A stretch of 64,000 bases of DNA from Litoribacillus peritrichatus (GTDB lineage: Bacteria > Pseudomonadota > Gammaproteobacteria > Pseudomonadales > Litoribrevibacteraceae): positions 744,001 through 808,000 of the forward strand of contig NZ_BAABBN010000007.1 of the NCBI RefSeq assembly GCF_039537985.1, read 5' to 3'. Position 1 is the stretch's first letter. Each line of letters opens with the position of its first letter. The position numbers and the translations under genes are program-made. Positions 46,896 through 54,586 of this stretch are shown here, in pieces. The notes under the pieces were generated by a model. The model made no database searches. It saw nothing but the letters and a program-made list of their open reading frames with translations, and was not told where the DNA came from.

Positions 46896-47948
46896 ATGAA
46901 AGTACTTCATGCCCGTGTTTCGAGCTTGCTGCTCATCTTTGTTTTCGGTGTTTCTTCTGTTTTATTGAGTGAACAGGTTTCTGCCAGTTCCCGCATTTCT
47001 TCTTATTCGAATGAAAATAGTACACTGGTCGGGTTGTCCGAACGCACCAACTTTAAATTGCTGCATCAGCTAAGAGGGGGGATTGACTTAGTGGCTCCCA
47101 ATGGAGCGGTCTCTCCGAATCAGGATGGTATGAAATACGTTGCAGCCCAGCGGGAGGCTCTGTGGTTGATTCGTAATGGCATTATTCACGCCAGTGCTGA
47201 TTTGGTTTCCAAAGGGGTGTTAGCATTTGATTATGCGTTTAAGTTTCAAACCAAAGACGGGTATTTTGAGAATGGCATGGGAGCAAGCCCGGAGGCTGCC
47301 GTCGGCGCGGATGCTTTCTTTTTATATTCGTTTTGTTATGCCTATTTGTTGCTTGAGAAAGAGTCTGCTTACTCTCAACAGTTCAATAAAATGAAGTACT
47401 ACAAAAAGAACGTTGAGAACTCGGTAGCCTGGATTGCCAAGAATCAGGATGAGTTATTCCGCCAGGACAGACACACGCCGAATCGCTTATTGTTTGATGC
47501 GATGGCATTTTATTTTGCCGGAAAAATATTGCGGTCTTCGGAATACCAGGACCTCGGAAAGACGTTCATTAATCACGCTCTGGAAGCGCAAAGGGCGGAC
47601 GGTGCGTTTCTGGAAAAAGGTGGTCATGACAGCAGCTATCAGGGGGTGTGTATTCTTAATCTGAGTATGTTGTCGTTTCATGTGAAAGGGTATTTATTAA
47701 AGCGGGACATTGCCAAAGCAATAAAAAGTTCCGCCGCATGGATGGTGTCCCGTATCAATGCTGATGGTGAGATTTCTGCTGAGGGCAATACCCGCACAGG
47801 TCTTGGTCAGGAAGAGCAGTCGGGCAAGCTGAAAGACATCAATTACCCGGAAGTGGCGCTGAGTTTGTATTATGCTGCGTCCATTCTGGAAAAAACCGAA
47901 TACGCAGACAAGGCTGATGCGGTGGTGCAATACGCGATCAGCCGATAG
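46896..47948 (+). CDS. Secreted alpha/alpha-toroid-like protein
   Basis: This 350-residue protein has GAGGAGG at 46881 and two adjacent starts: GTG 46893 and ATG 46896, the latter at better spacing. A signal peptide ends 'EQVSASS'. The mature region is mainly helical hairpins, including 'AAVGADAFFLYSFCYAYLLL', 'RLLFDAMAFYFAGKILRSSE' and 'DINYPEVALSLYYAASILEK'. This pattern resembles six-helix-hairpin toroids of glycan lyases and terpenoid cyclases. No catalytic residues can be assigned, so lyase activity is only a suggestion. It is transcribed alone. Confidence 0.6.
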   Translation: MKVLHARVSSLLLIFVFGVSSVLLSEQVSASSRISSYSNENSTLVGLSERTNFKLLHQLRGGIDLVAPNGAVSPNQDGMKYVAAQREALWLIRNGIIHASADLVSKGVLAFDYAFKFQTKDGYFENGMGASPEAAVGADAFFLYSFCYAYLLLEKESAYSQQFNKMKYYKKNVENSVAWIAKNQDELFRQDRHTPNRLLFDAMAFYFAGKILRSSEYQDLGKTFINHALEAQRADGAFLEKGGHDSSYQGVCILNLSMLSFHVKGYLLKRDIAKAIKSSAAWMVSRINADGEISAEGNTRTGLGQEEQSGKLKDINYPEVALSLYYAASILEKTEYADKADAVVQYAISR

Positions 47949-47971
47949 TTGGTCAGGTAGGGCCAGAGCGT

Positions 47972-48829
47972 TTAATCCGTTTCTTCGGCTATTCGGATAC
48001 GCTCTTTTCGGTCCTGCTCTTCTTCAAAGGCCGCTTTGATTTCCAATAACACGCTGTCGACATCGGCAGATTCGCCGCTTTCCTCAAACTCGCCTGTCAG
48101 TGGATGATCCGGGTGCAATTCTCCATCTTCGTAGAGCGCCCAGATCTCTTGTGCGTATTTCGTGTTTTTAAGTTCGGGCGCGAATTGAGCGTAATACAAT
48201 GTCATGTTGCGAATGTCGCGTTCTAACATGCTTTGTGCGTTGTTGTTGCCTGCGGCGTCCACCGCCTGAGGGAGGTCGATGATGACCGGGCCGTAGTCAT
48301 CCACCAGAACGTTAAACTCAGACAAATCGCCGTGTACAATGCCTGCGCATAGCATACGCATGACATACACCATAACAATGGCGTGGTCTTCTATGGCTTG
48401 TTCTTCAGACATTGCCACGTCGTTCAGTCGTGGTGCCACAGCGCCGTCTTCGGTGGTGACCAGCTCCATTAACAGCACCCCATCAAAACAGCCGTATGGC
48501 TCAGGGACTCTTACGCCTGCTTTTGCCAAGCGAAACAAGGCGTCAACTTCTGCATTGTGCCAGGTGTCTTCTTGCTGTTTACGACCGTATTTAGAGCCTT
48601 TTTCCATGGCTCTGGCTCGTCGGCTGTTTCGGACTTTACGGCCTTCCTGATATTTGGAGGCTTGCTTGAAGCTGCGTTTGTTGGCTTCTTTGTAGACTTT
48701 GGCGCAACGTACTTCAGTGCCGCATTGAACTGTGTAGACAGTGGCTTCTTTGCCGCTCATTAATTGGCTTAAAACATCGTCGATCAAGCCGTCTTCAACT
48801 AAAGGTTGTAATCTTTTCGGAATTTTCAT
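47972..48829 (-). CDS. RIO-family serine protein kinase
   Basis: This 285-residue RIO1-type kinase has an N-terminal 'MSGKEATVYTV' P-loop-like segment, the Lys of 'RCAKVYKEANKRSFKQ', and the catalytic loop 'VHGDLSEFNVLVDDYGPVI' (Asp in HGDLSEFN). The metal motif 'IIDLPQAVDA' replaces DFG with DLP, as in RIO kinases. Bacterial members are thought to act in ribosome-related or stress functions. The start is the ATG at 48829 by analogy ('MKIPKRLQPLV'); an ATG at 48844 is possible. The acidic C-terminus is family-typical. Confidence 0.9.
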   Translation of the reverse strand: MKIPKRLQPLVEDGLIDDVLSQLMSGKEATVYTVQCGTEVRCAKVYKEANKRSFKQASKYQEGRKVRNSRRARAMEKGSKYGRKQQEDTWHNAEVDALFRLAKAGVRVPEPYGCFDGVLLMELVTTEDGAVAPRLNDVAMSEEQAIEDHAIVMVYVMRMLCAGIVHGDLSEFNVLVDDYGPVIIDLPQAVDAAGNNNAQSMLERDIRNMTLYYAQFAPELKNTKYAQEIWALYEDGELHPDHPLTGEFEESGESADVDSVLLEIKAAFEEEQDRKERIRIAEETD

Positions 48830-48941
48830 GGCAATTTTATACATTAGTTGAGCGATAGATGGAATATAGTTGAACCTTAACAGGTGGATTTATTATGGTT
48901 CTAACCAGAATTTCGACCAAATGCGAGTCAGGAGACCGAGA

Positions 48942-49367
48942 ATGGCGATCACAGGCGGGTGTTTTTGCGGACAAATTGGTTATCAAGTTCAGGGAAAATT
49001 AAAGGATGCGAGGTCTTGTCATTGTTCTAAATGCCGAAAAGTTTTCAGTGCTCAGGCTTCTGCATATGCGGTGGTTGATGCCTCTGAATTCCAGTGGTTA
49101 AAAGGGGAGTCGTTGTTAACCTCTTATACCAGTCAGGAAGGGTTTGGTTTGCAGTTTTGTAAAGTGTGCGGGTCAACGCTGTGTGGCACGTATCAAGGGG
49201 AAGTGCACGGTGTGACGTTAGGGTGTGTGGATGGTGACCCTGGCATAGAGTTGGGAATGCATATTTATGTCGGTTCTAAAGCTTCGTGGGAAACCATCGG
49301 AGGGGACGTTCCTCAATATCAGGAAGGCCCTCAAGATCAGGGCGGCACTCAAGATCAGGAAGGTTAG
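48942..49367 (+). CDS. GFA-family zinc protein
   Basis: The start is the ATG at 48942, with AGGAG at 48930; longer frames lack this. The 141-residue protein belongs to the GFA/CENP-V family: 'GGCFCGQIGYQVQG', 'SCHCSKCRKVF' and 'FCKVCGSTLCG' supply six or more zinc-binding cysteines. Annotations as glutathione-dependent formaldehyde-activating enzyme are mostly transferred; no role can be assigned here. The C-terminus ends in a low-complexity 'QEGPQDQGGTQDQEG' repeat. A second GFA gene follows at 49471. Confidence 0.88.
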   Translation: MAITGGCFCGQIGYQVQGKLKDARSCHCSKCRKVFSAQASAYAVVDASEFQWLKGESLLTSYTSQEGFGLQFCKVCGSTLCGTYQGEVHGVTLGCVDGDPGIELGMHIYVGSKASWETIGGDVPQYQEGPQDQGGTQDQEG

Positions 49368-49470
49368 AGCAACGGGTGCAGGGCAATTAATTTATTACCT
49401 AACGTAAAACCTCAAAGATTGCTAAAAGCCGGTTTGAGGTGAATAAGAGCAACTAATAAGGGAGTTGAAT

Positions 49471-49845
49471 ATGGAAAGTAGTGGGATACACAAAGGATCG
49501 TGTCATTGCGGTGCAGTGGAGTTTACCGTGAATTTGCCAAATGGCATTGAGGGGCCGTACCGTTGTAACTGTTCATTATGCGACCGGCGTGGTGCGATTG
49601 CTGCTCCCGTTCAGATGGAAGAATTTAAGGTGACCAAAGGAGAAGAATTCTTAACATTGTATCAGTTTAATACCCAGGTTGCTAAACACTACTTCTGTGC
49701 TCAATGTGGTATCTATACTCATCATCAGCGCCGTTCCAATCCCAGCCAGTTCTCCTATAATGTGGCTTGTCTGGAAGGTATAAATTCTCAAGACATTGAA
49801 TGTGTGGGTTTTATTGATGGCGTAAATCATGCGATGGATCAATAA
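49471..49845 (+). CDS. GFA-family zinc protein, second copy
   Basis: This 124-residue protein has ATG 49471 preceded by GGGAG. Its zinc motifs are 'GSCHCGAVEFTVNL', 'RCNCSLCDRRGAI' and 'YFCAQCGIYTHHQRR'. It is a diverged member of the same family as its neighbour (about 30 percent alike by eye), so the pair may be an old duplication or two independent members. A palindrome, ACCTCAAA / TTTGAGGT (49409-49440), lies in the gap between them. Confidence 0.88.
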   Translation: MESSGIHKGSCHCGAVEFTVNLPNGIEGPYRCNCSLCDRRGAIAAPVQMEEFKVTKGEEFLTLYQFNTQVAKHYFCAQCGIYTHHQRRSNPSQFSYNVACLEGINSQDIECVGFIDGVNHAMDQ

Positions 49846-49869
49846 TGCTCCAACACTAAACTGAGGTAT

Positions 49870-50259
49870 GTGAGTACAGTTATGGAAATGGATGAGTCGT
49901 TAAATGTATTTGGTGAACCCTTAATTGCTTGTGGAATGGACCCGCTGACGGGCTTTTTCCGAGATGGTAAGTGCAATACGTGTGCAGAGGATTTCGGCTC
50001 TCATACCGTTTGTATTCAGGTTTCAAGAAGTTTTCTGGAATACTCCCGGTTTAAAGGGAATGACTTGTCAACGCCGGTACCGGAACACGGCTTTGAGGGC
50101 TTAAAGCCGGGGGACCGCTGGTGTTTATGCGCTCAGAGATGGCTGGAGGCGTACGACAGTGATATGGCTCCGAAAGTTTATCTGACCAGCACTCACCAAA
50201 AAGCATTGGAGATAGTGCCTATTGAGTTACTGAAGAAGTTTGCGGTGGATCTTAATTGA
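49870..50259 (+). CDS. DUF2237 family protein
   Basis: This 129-residue protein has a GTG start at 49870 with GAGGT just upstream (an ATG at 49882 is an alternative). It matches DUF2237: 'NVFGEPLIACGMDPLTGFFR', 'CNTCAEDFGSHTVCIQVSRS', 'FLEYSRFKGNDLSTP' and 'LKPGDRWCLCAQRWLEAYDS'. The four conserved cysteines suggest a small metal-binding fold. The family has no known function. It is 24 bp from the second GFA gene. Confidence 0.88.
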   Translation: MSTVMEMDESLNVFGEPLIACGMDPLTGFFRDGKCNTCAEDFGSHTVCIQVSRSFLEYSRFKGNDLSTPVPEHGFEGLKPGDRWCLCAQRWLEAYDSDMAPKVYLTSTHQKALEIVPIELLKKFAVDLN

Positions 50260-50267
50260 GCCGTGAG

Positions 50268-50924
50268 TTAACACTCAGAACTTTGGCTGTATTCCCAGTG
50301 TGCGTCCGCATTTTGAGTATAAATGTAGCGGTCGTTTGATTCTTTGGACTTGCGCTGCCAAAACTCAAAACTCACGGGTTTGATCAGATACCCTCCCCAT
50401 ACTTCGGGCACACTGACGTCGCCTTTTGAGAACCTGGATTTGATCTCATCCAGTTTCAGTTCCATCAGCTTTCTGGAGATGACGATGGAGCGTTGCTGGT
50501 TGATCCAGCTGCCTTTGCCTCTGCCTCTGGGGCGCGAGAGATAATGCGAAAGGGATTCTTTTCGCGATATGCGGGAAGCGATGCCGGTTATTTTGACTTG
50601 CCGTTCGAGCTTCAACCAAGGAAACAGCAAAGCAACGTGCGGGTTTTCATCGATGGCTTTGGCTTTGGTGCTTTGATAATCCGAAAAAAACACAAACCCG
50701 TTTTCATCAAACATTTTCAGTAGTACGGTGCGTATCGAGCAGTCGCCTGATTTTGACGACGTGGCCAGGCTCATGGCATTCGGTTCTATGATGTTGGCGC
50801 GGAAGGCGTCTTCCAGCCAGACAGAGAAGTGGCGGTAGGGGTCTGGAGGCAAATCGGTTGTTTCTAAGCTAACCAAGCTGTTTTTATTGTTATTGTCTTT
50901 TTTTTTATTGCCGCGAGATAACAT
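50268..50924 (-). CDS. pdxH: Pyridoxamine 5'-phosphate oxidase
   Basis: This 218-residue FMN enzyme catalyses the last step of pyridoxal 5'-phosphate synthesis. I choose the ATG at 50924, with GGAG seven bases upstream; the longer frame would add a non-homologous leader. 'LPPDPYRHFSVWLEDAF' aligns with the family start, then 'SIRTVLLKMFDENGFVFFSD', 'LLFPWLKLERQVKITGIA', 'SRPRGRGKGSWINQQRS' and 'VPEVWGGYLIKPVSFEFWQ'. The final 'RYIYT' and length fit. The Lys/Asn-rich N-terminus, 'NKKKDNNNKN', is unusual but short. Confidence 0.9.
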   Translation of the reverse strand: MLSRGNKKKDNNNKNSLVSLETTDLPPDPYRHFSVWLEDAFRANIIEPNAMSLATSSKSGDCSIRTVLLKMFDENGFVFFSDYQSTKAKAIDENPHVALLFPWLKLERQVKITGIASRISRKESLSHYLSRPRGRGKGSWINQQRSIVISRKLMELKLDEIKSRFSKGDVSVPEVWGGYLIKPVSFEFWQRKSKESNDRYIYTQNADAHWEYSQSSEC

Positions 50925-51210
50925 TTTAGTGCTCCGTGTTGAACGTACAGCAATGAATGGGTTTGTGTTTGAGGCGCAGGGGCCTGTTCGCTGAAAGATC
51001 ATGAGTACAAACGGGGTGAAGAGAGTAATGATGAAACATTGCTGAAATAGTTTCAGGCAATTGGGTAAAGTCGTTGTCATGTCCGGGATGTTGTGTACAT
51101 GTTGTACGCATCATCAAGGCAAATGCAGAGTTCCTTTTCACATCACTACTCCTTCCATTTGGAGTTTCTTTCGCTCGGAGCTACATCATTCGTTACCGTA
51201 ATCAGGGTAA

Positions 51211-51783
51211 CTAAGCCGTTAACACGTCCTGATCACATTCGATCCAACAGGCGATTAATGGGTAACCGTCAATGATCTTAGGAGGGCCGGCACGATGTGC
51301 TTTGATGCCTGCTTTGCGAAGCAAGCGCTCAATACCGATCGGCGAGACACTGATGATTCGCTTGGCTCCATATTGTTGGGCGCACCGAATGGAGTGCTTG
51401 AGCAAATCCAGTGTGACTTCGGTGGAGAACTGAGCGTTCTTGACCAAAGGCCCGTTGGCGATGTCCATCGATGTGAAGCGTGACAGCTCCCAAACGTCCG
51501 AAGACTTTGGAATTGGCAAGCCATTCAGTAACTCAGGAAACACTTCTTCCAGCAAATACGGCGATGTGGTTGGCAGCAATCTCGCACAACCAATGACGTC
51601 TTTTCTGTCATTTCGTGCAATCACATAGAGCGTTTCGTCGTGATCAAATTGATCGATCTCTCTGCCGTGCGGAGTGTCTAACTCCCAGCCAAGTTGTTCT
51701 ACAAACACGTTGTAACGGTATTTAAATAAGTCGGAACGTAGATGTTCCGGTAGGTTTGGCGATATTCCTTCAATAAACTCCAT
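51211..51783 (-). CDS. LuxI-family acyl-homoserine lactone synthase
   Basis: This 190-residue protein has GGGAGG before the ATG. It carries the invariant LuxI residues in order: Arg23, Phe27 and Trp33 ('KYRYNVFVEQLGWEL'), the Asp pair region 'EIDQFDHDETLYVIA', 'GCARLLPTTSPYLLEEVFP', and 'VWELSRFTSM' with its Glu and Arg. It makes an acyl-homoserine lactone from S-adenosylmethionine and an acyl-ACP; the acyl chain cannot be read. It is followed on the upstream side by the RsaM-like gene and the divergent LuxR gene, which complete the circuit. Confidence 0.93.
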   Translation of the reverse strand: MEFIEGISPNLPEHLRSDLFKYRYNVFVEQLGWELDTPHGREIDQFDHDETLYVIARNDRKDVIGCARLLPTTSPYLLEEVFPELLNGLPIPKSSDVWELSRFTSMDIANGPLVKNAQFSTEVTLDLLKHSIRCAQQYGAKRIISVSPIGIERLLRKAGIKAHRAGPPKIIDGYPLIACWIECDQDVLTA

Positions 51784-51864
51784 GATAACCTCCCAATAGA
51801 CTGAAGCTGAGAGGTATTAACTGAAATTTAATGTTGCCTTAGTAGTTGCTAATGTTGCCAGTTG

Positions 51865-52284
51865 CTAGGAGTATTTTTTTGTGATAAGCGTCGAAATTTG
51901 ACTGCTCCATTCGATCTTATTGATCAAATCGGACAGAAAATTGAGGCTATCGTATTGATCTAAGTCGCTGAAGTTATTATCTTGTACGATGACGTTAGAG
52001 TATGGATTTCCTGTCATTACATACGCAAGTGATTGTTTTTTGTAATCCAGCTTCCAATCCCAACCTATTGAAAGTAAAGGTATTGTCTCGCTGATCCATT
52101 CTGTATAACCCGTAACTTCGCACGTTATGTTCTGGTTATGGTGAATGGCTACCGGATCATCATAAATACCGGAATCCAGGTGTTTTAGTGCTATGGTCTT
52201 CAGGACACTTTGAGTTACTCGTATGTAGCCGTCCTGAGACAGCGTTAAAAGAGGATTGCTTGATTGATGAGTATTTATATTCAC
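51865..52284 (-). CDS. RsaM-like quorum-sensing modulator (DUF4902-like)
   Basis: This 139-residue protein starts at GTG 52284. It sits between the LuxI gene (82 bp away) and the divergent LuxR gene. 'TCEVTGYTEWISETIPLLSI' followed by 'GWDWKLDYKK' is the segment I associate with the RsaM/AbaM family, which lies between luxI and luxR homologues in Burkholderia, Pseudomonas and Acinetobacter and lowers signal production. The mechanism in those bacteria is not fully settled. No DNA-binding motif is visible. Position and motif both support the call. Confidence 0.7.
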   Translation of the reverse strand: MNINTHQSSNPLLTLSQDGYIRVTQSVLKTIALKHLDSGIYDDPVAIHHNQNITCEVTGYTEWISETIPLLSIGWDWKLDYKKQSLAYVMTGNPYSNVIVQDNNFSDLDQYDSLNFLSDLINKIEWSSQISTLITKKYS

Positions 52285-52349
52285 AAGTTCGTCTCGTTTT
52301 TATTATGTCTCAGACAATTACTTTATACGGTTCAGTGGTGTGAGTTAAT

Positions 52350-52363
52350 TGTCAGAATTGACA
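52350..52363. promoter_or_regulatory. Lux-box-like dyad in the LuxR-RsaM intergenic region
   Basis: TGTCA-GAAT-TGACA is a perfect 14-bp dyad, extended by one base on each side as TTGTCA/TGACAG. A shorter TGTCT-C-AGACA lies at 52306-52316. LuxR-type proteins bind about 20-bp dyads of this style. The main dyad sits 31 bp before the chosen LuxR start and 66 bp from the RsaM start. Confidence 0.45.
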
Positions 52364-52393
52364 GGTTGTGCACATTTCCAGGTGGGAGAGACA

Positions 52394-53104
52394 TTGAATT
52401 CATGGATTGAAGAGCAGCTTCAAATGCTGCTGACCACGAAGAATAAAGAAGACCTTCTTACCGGATTATTCAAATCGGCAAAGCTGTTGGGGTTTGATTA
52501 TTTTGCTTATGGTCTGCAGTTGGCGGTGCCTTTGACGGCCCCCAAAGTCGAATTGATCAACAACTACCCGGATCAATGGCAAAAGCTGTATCAGGAAAAC
52601 AATTACCTGTTGATTGATCCCACCGTCATGCACGGAACCCAGACCACCCGACCGGTGGTGTGGAGTGAAAGCCTGTTTTCTGACTCGCGTTCGTTGTGGG
52701 AAGATGCCAACTCTAATGGCTTGAAGTACGGCTGGGCTCAGTCCACCTATGGCAAAAAAGGCGTATCTGGCCTGTTAACCCTGGCGCGATCAGATGACCC
52801 TATCTCAGAAGCAGAACTGATTAAAAAAACGCCTCTGCTGGTTTGGTTCACTCAGTTAGCGCATCAGGGGTTGCAAGATGTGTTTTTGCCGGAAATGATG
52901 CCCCAGATAAAAACAACTCTGACCAGCAGGGAGACGGAAATCATTCGCTGGACGGCAGATGGCAAAACGTCTTATGAAATATCGGTCATCATTGGCATTG
53001 GTGAACGGACAGTGAATTTTCACCTTAATAACGTAATGAAAAAATTGAACGTCACCAATAAGACGGCTGCAGCTGTACAGGCGGTTATTTTAGGGATCAT
53101 ATAG
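52394..53104 (+). CDS. LuxR-family quorum-sensing regulator
   Basis: I take TTG 52394 as start because GTGGGAGAG precedes it at a good distance. The frame can extend to TTG 52349, which would overlap the lux-box-like dyad. The 236-residue product has the autoinducer-binding domain ('LGFDYFAYGLQLAV', 'WQKLYQENNYLLIDPTV', 'RPVVWSE', 'KKGVSGLLTLARS') and a C-terminal helix-turn-helix, 'LTSRETEIIRWTADGKTSYE' then 'IGERTVNFHLNNVMKKL'. It should sense the acyl-homoserine lactone made by the LuxI protein. No in-frame ATG exists near the start. Confidence 0.9.
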   Translation: MNSWIEEQLQMLLTTKNKEDLLTGLFKSAKLLGFDYFAYGLQLAVPLTAPKVELINNYPDQWQKLYQENNYLLIDPTVMHGTQTTRPVVWSESLFSDSRSLWEDANSNGLKYGWAQSTYGKKGVSGLLTLARSDDPISEAELIKKTPLLVWFTQLAHQGLQDVFLPEMMPQIKTTLTSRETEIIRWTADGKTSYEISVIIGIGERTVNFHLNNVMKKLNVTNKTAAAVQAVILGII

Positions 53105-53187
53105 AGATTATCTTCTGGATTTAGGCTGGCTTCTTTTGGGTATCTTTGCATGGCGGTTGTCATCTTAATGTCACTCAAATGATTTAA

Positions 53188-53449
53188 GGAACCTCTGTCA
53201 AGTCCCTCTCTGCTCAGGCCTATAAGAGAAATGTCTATTTGAGGCGCGGTTTTGAAGGCATAACGGGTTACGTCAAAAAGCCGCAACAAAAAAGAGGCAT
53301 TTCTCTTAAGGCCCCGAAGGGCGGGGCTTTAAAAACGTTATAACTGTGTTGAACTTCTTGAAAAGGTCTAGACATTCTCTACGAAGCTCGCCTTGTTCTA
53401 ACGTTTTTCTAGCGCCCGCTGAACTAGAGTGGACTTGTACAGAGGTTCC
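53188..53449. mobile_element. MITE-like element with 18-19-bp terminal inverted repeats
   Basis: The 262-bp element starts GGAACCTCTGTCAAGTCC (53188) and ends with the inverse, GGACTTGTACAGAGGTTCC (to 53449). It is flanked by TTAA on the left and TTAG on the right, consistent with the YTAR target preference of IS5-group elements. An internal inverted repeat (TAAGAGAAATG / CATTTCTCTTA) and a GC hairpin, GGCCCCGAAGGGCGGGGC, lie inside. It has no transposase gene. A minus frame across it (53020-53289) looks like a fragment rather than a gene. Confidence 0.75.
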
Positions 53450-53528
53450 TTAGGTACGATAGAGCGCATTTTTAACAATGCTTTTAATAAACCAAGCTAA
53501 TTCCTCAAAAAATAATGCAATTTTTGGG

Positions 53529-53670
53529 TTATTCACAGATTTTGTGGAAAACTCTGTTAGTAAGTTAGTTAAAAGCCCTTCAAACGCCCGTTTCATTTGA
53601 GTTCTTATAAATTGATCTAAAAATAACCATTTATAATAAATTCAATTAAATCAATTGCTTATGTGTTTTT
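53529..53670. repeat. Dispersed repeat carrying inverted DnaA boxes, copy 2
   Basis: TTATTCACA (53529-53537) and TGTGGAAAA (53543-53551, one mismatch to the box) repeat the arrangement seen at 46394. The same CTTCAAACGCCCGTTT body and the AAATCAATTGCTTATGT end come 119 bp after the start, against 120 in copy 1. A further TGTGAATAA box lies at 53828-53836. No gene is present in 53450-54119. Confidence 0.7.
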
Positions 53671-53968
53671 GGTGTTGCTGGCTATTTCATTTGAAGATCA
53701 CACCGATTAAGAAATATCGGTGAAGAAATAATGTGTACAATCCCTAAAAAACGATTGACTTATGATGTTTTATAGCAAGCAGAATGGTTTTTTACGCTTT
53801 GATAGACGTCCTCTTATCCCCATTACCTGTGAATAAGTACCTGCATAAGTGTCTGATAACTTGCCAGGAGACCGATGAATAAAGGCTTATACAAAAGTGC
53901 TGGTTTTTTGAGCTTTGTGGAAAAACCAGAAAGCGCTGGCGTATATGTTGGTTTTATGGTCCGAAATG

Positions 53969-54023
53969 TTCGATCTGGAGGATTCGGTCTGAAGGATTCG
54001 ATCTGAAGGATTCGGTCTGAGCG
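53969..54023. repeat. 14-bp tandem repeat, four copies
   Basis: Units TTCGRTCTGRAGGA occur at 53969-53982, 53983-53996, 53997-54010 and 54011-54023 (last incomplete), alternating A and G at the fifth base. They lie about 100 bp before the GTG at 54120. They may have arisen by slippage or serve as a protein-binding array. Confidence 0.85.
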
Positions 54024-54119
54024 TTTTCACTTAAAGGAAGTACTTATTGATATTCGTAACAATAATCACCACTATGAGGCCACTAATAACTATAACGATC
54101 TATACAAAAGGACATTGAA

Positions 54120-54548
54120 GTGGAAACTAACCTGTATCTGATGCCGTTGGCGGCTTCGTTGTGTTTGTTAACGGCCTTGGTTCAAGCCTGGATATTAACA
54201 GCATATCGCTACCTAAAACTGAAGGTAATCAAACGTATCTTCCCAAACTATCGTGATTTAATACGTTCGCACGTGGATTACTTAATCATGTCGTCCATTA
54301 TTTTTGCGATGTTTTTGATCGTAGAGCGGCTGCAAATAAACTTGCCGGGTATGATTCTGTGGTTAATTTTTATTGGTGCTTTATATAATCCATTCGGCTT
54401 TATTTTGCAGGCCATTAAGCCAGACATTGCCGAAGGTGGTTTCTTTAAAAAATTGGGTGTCAGCATTGGTTTCTTACCAACCACCATCGGCTTGGGGTAC
54501 GCGACGGTGGCAGTGATGCTGGAAGCCTGGGGTCGAGTCGCGGCATAG
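54120..54548 (+). CDS. Hypothetical membrane protein with four helices
   Basis: This 142-residue protein starts at GTG 54120 with AGGA upstream. Helices span about residues 5-28, 50-72, 75-97 and 112-132, with a charged loop, 'KLKVIKRIFPNYRDLIRSH', between the first two. It has no catalytic motif and no family I recognise. It is flanked by the repeat-rich interval and a convergent acetyltransferase gene. Confidence 0.6.
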   Translation: METNLYLMPLAASLCLLTALVQAWILTAYRYLKLKVIKRIFPNYRDLIRSHVDYLIMSSIIFAMFLIVERLQINLPGMILWLIFIGALYNPFGFILQAIKPDIAEGGFFKKLGVSIGFLPTTIGLGYATVAVMLEAWGRVAA

Positions 54549-54586
54549 CGGTTTGCGTGGTATTACCACCCGGTAATATAGTTAAG

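Noticed and set aside
53020..53289. Minus-strand frame of 89 codons over the luxR end and the MITE-like element
   Set aside because: It overlaps the LuxR helix-turn-helix region antisense and the terminal repeat of the element, and has no ribosome-binding site. It is probably a fragment.
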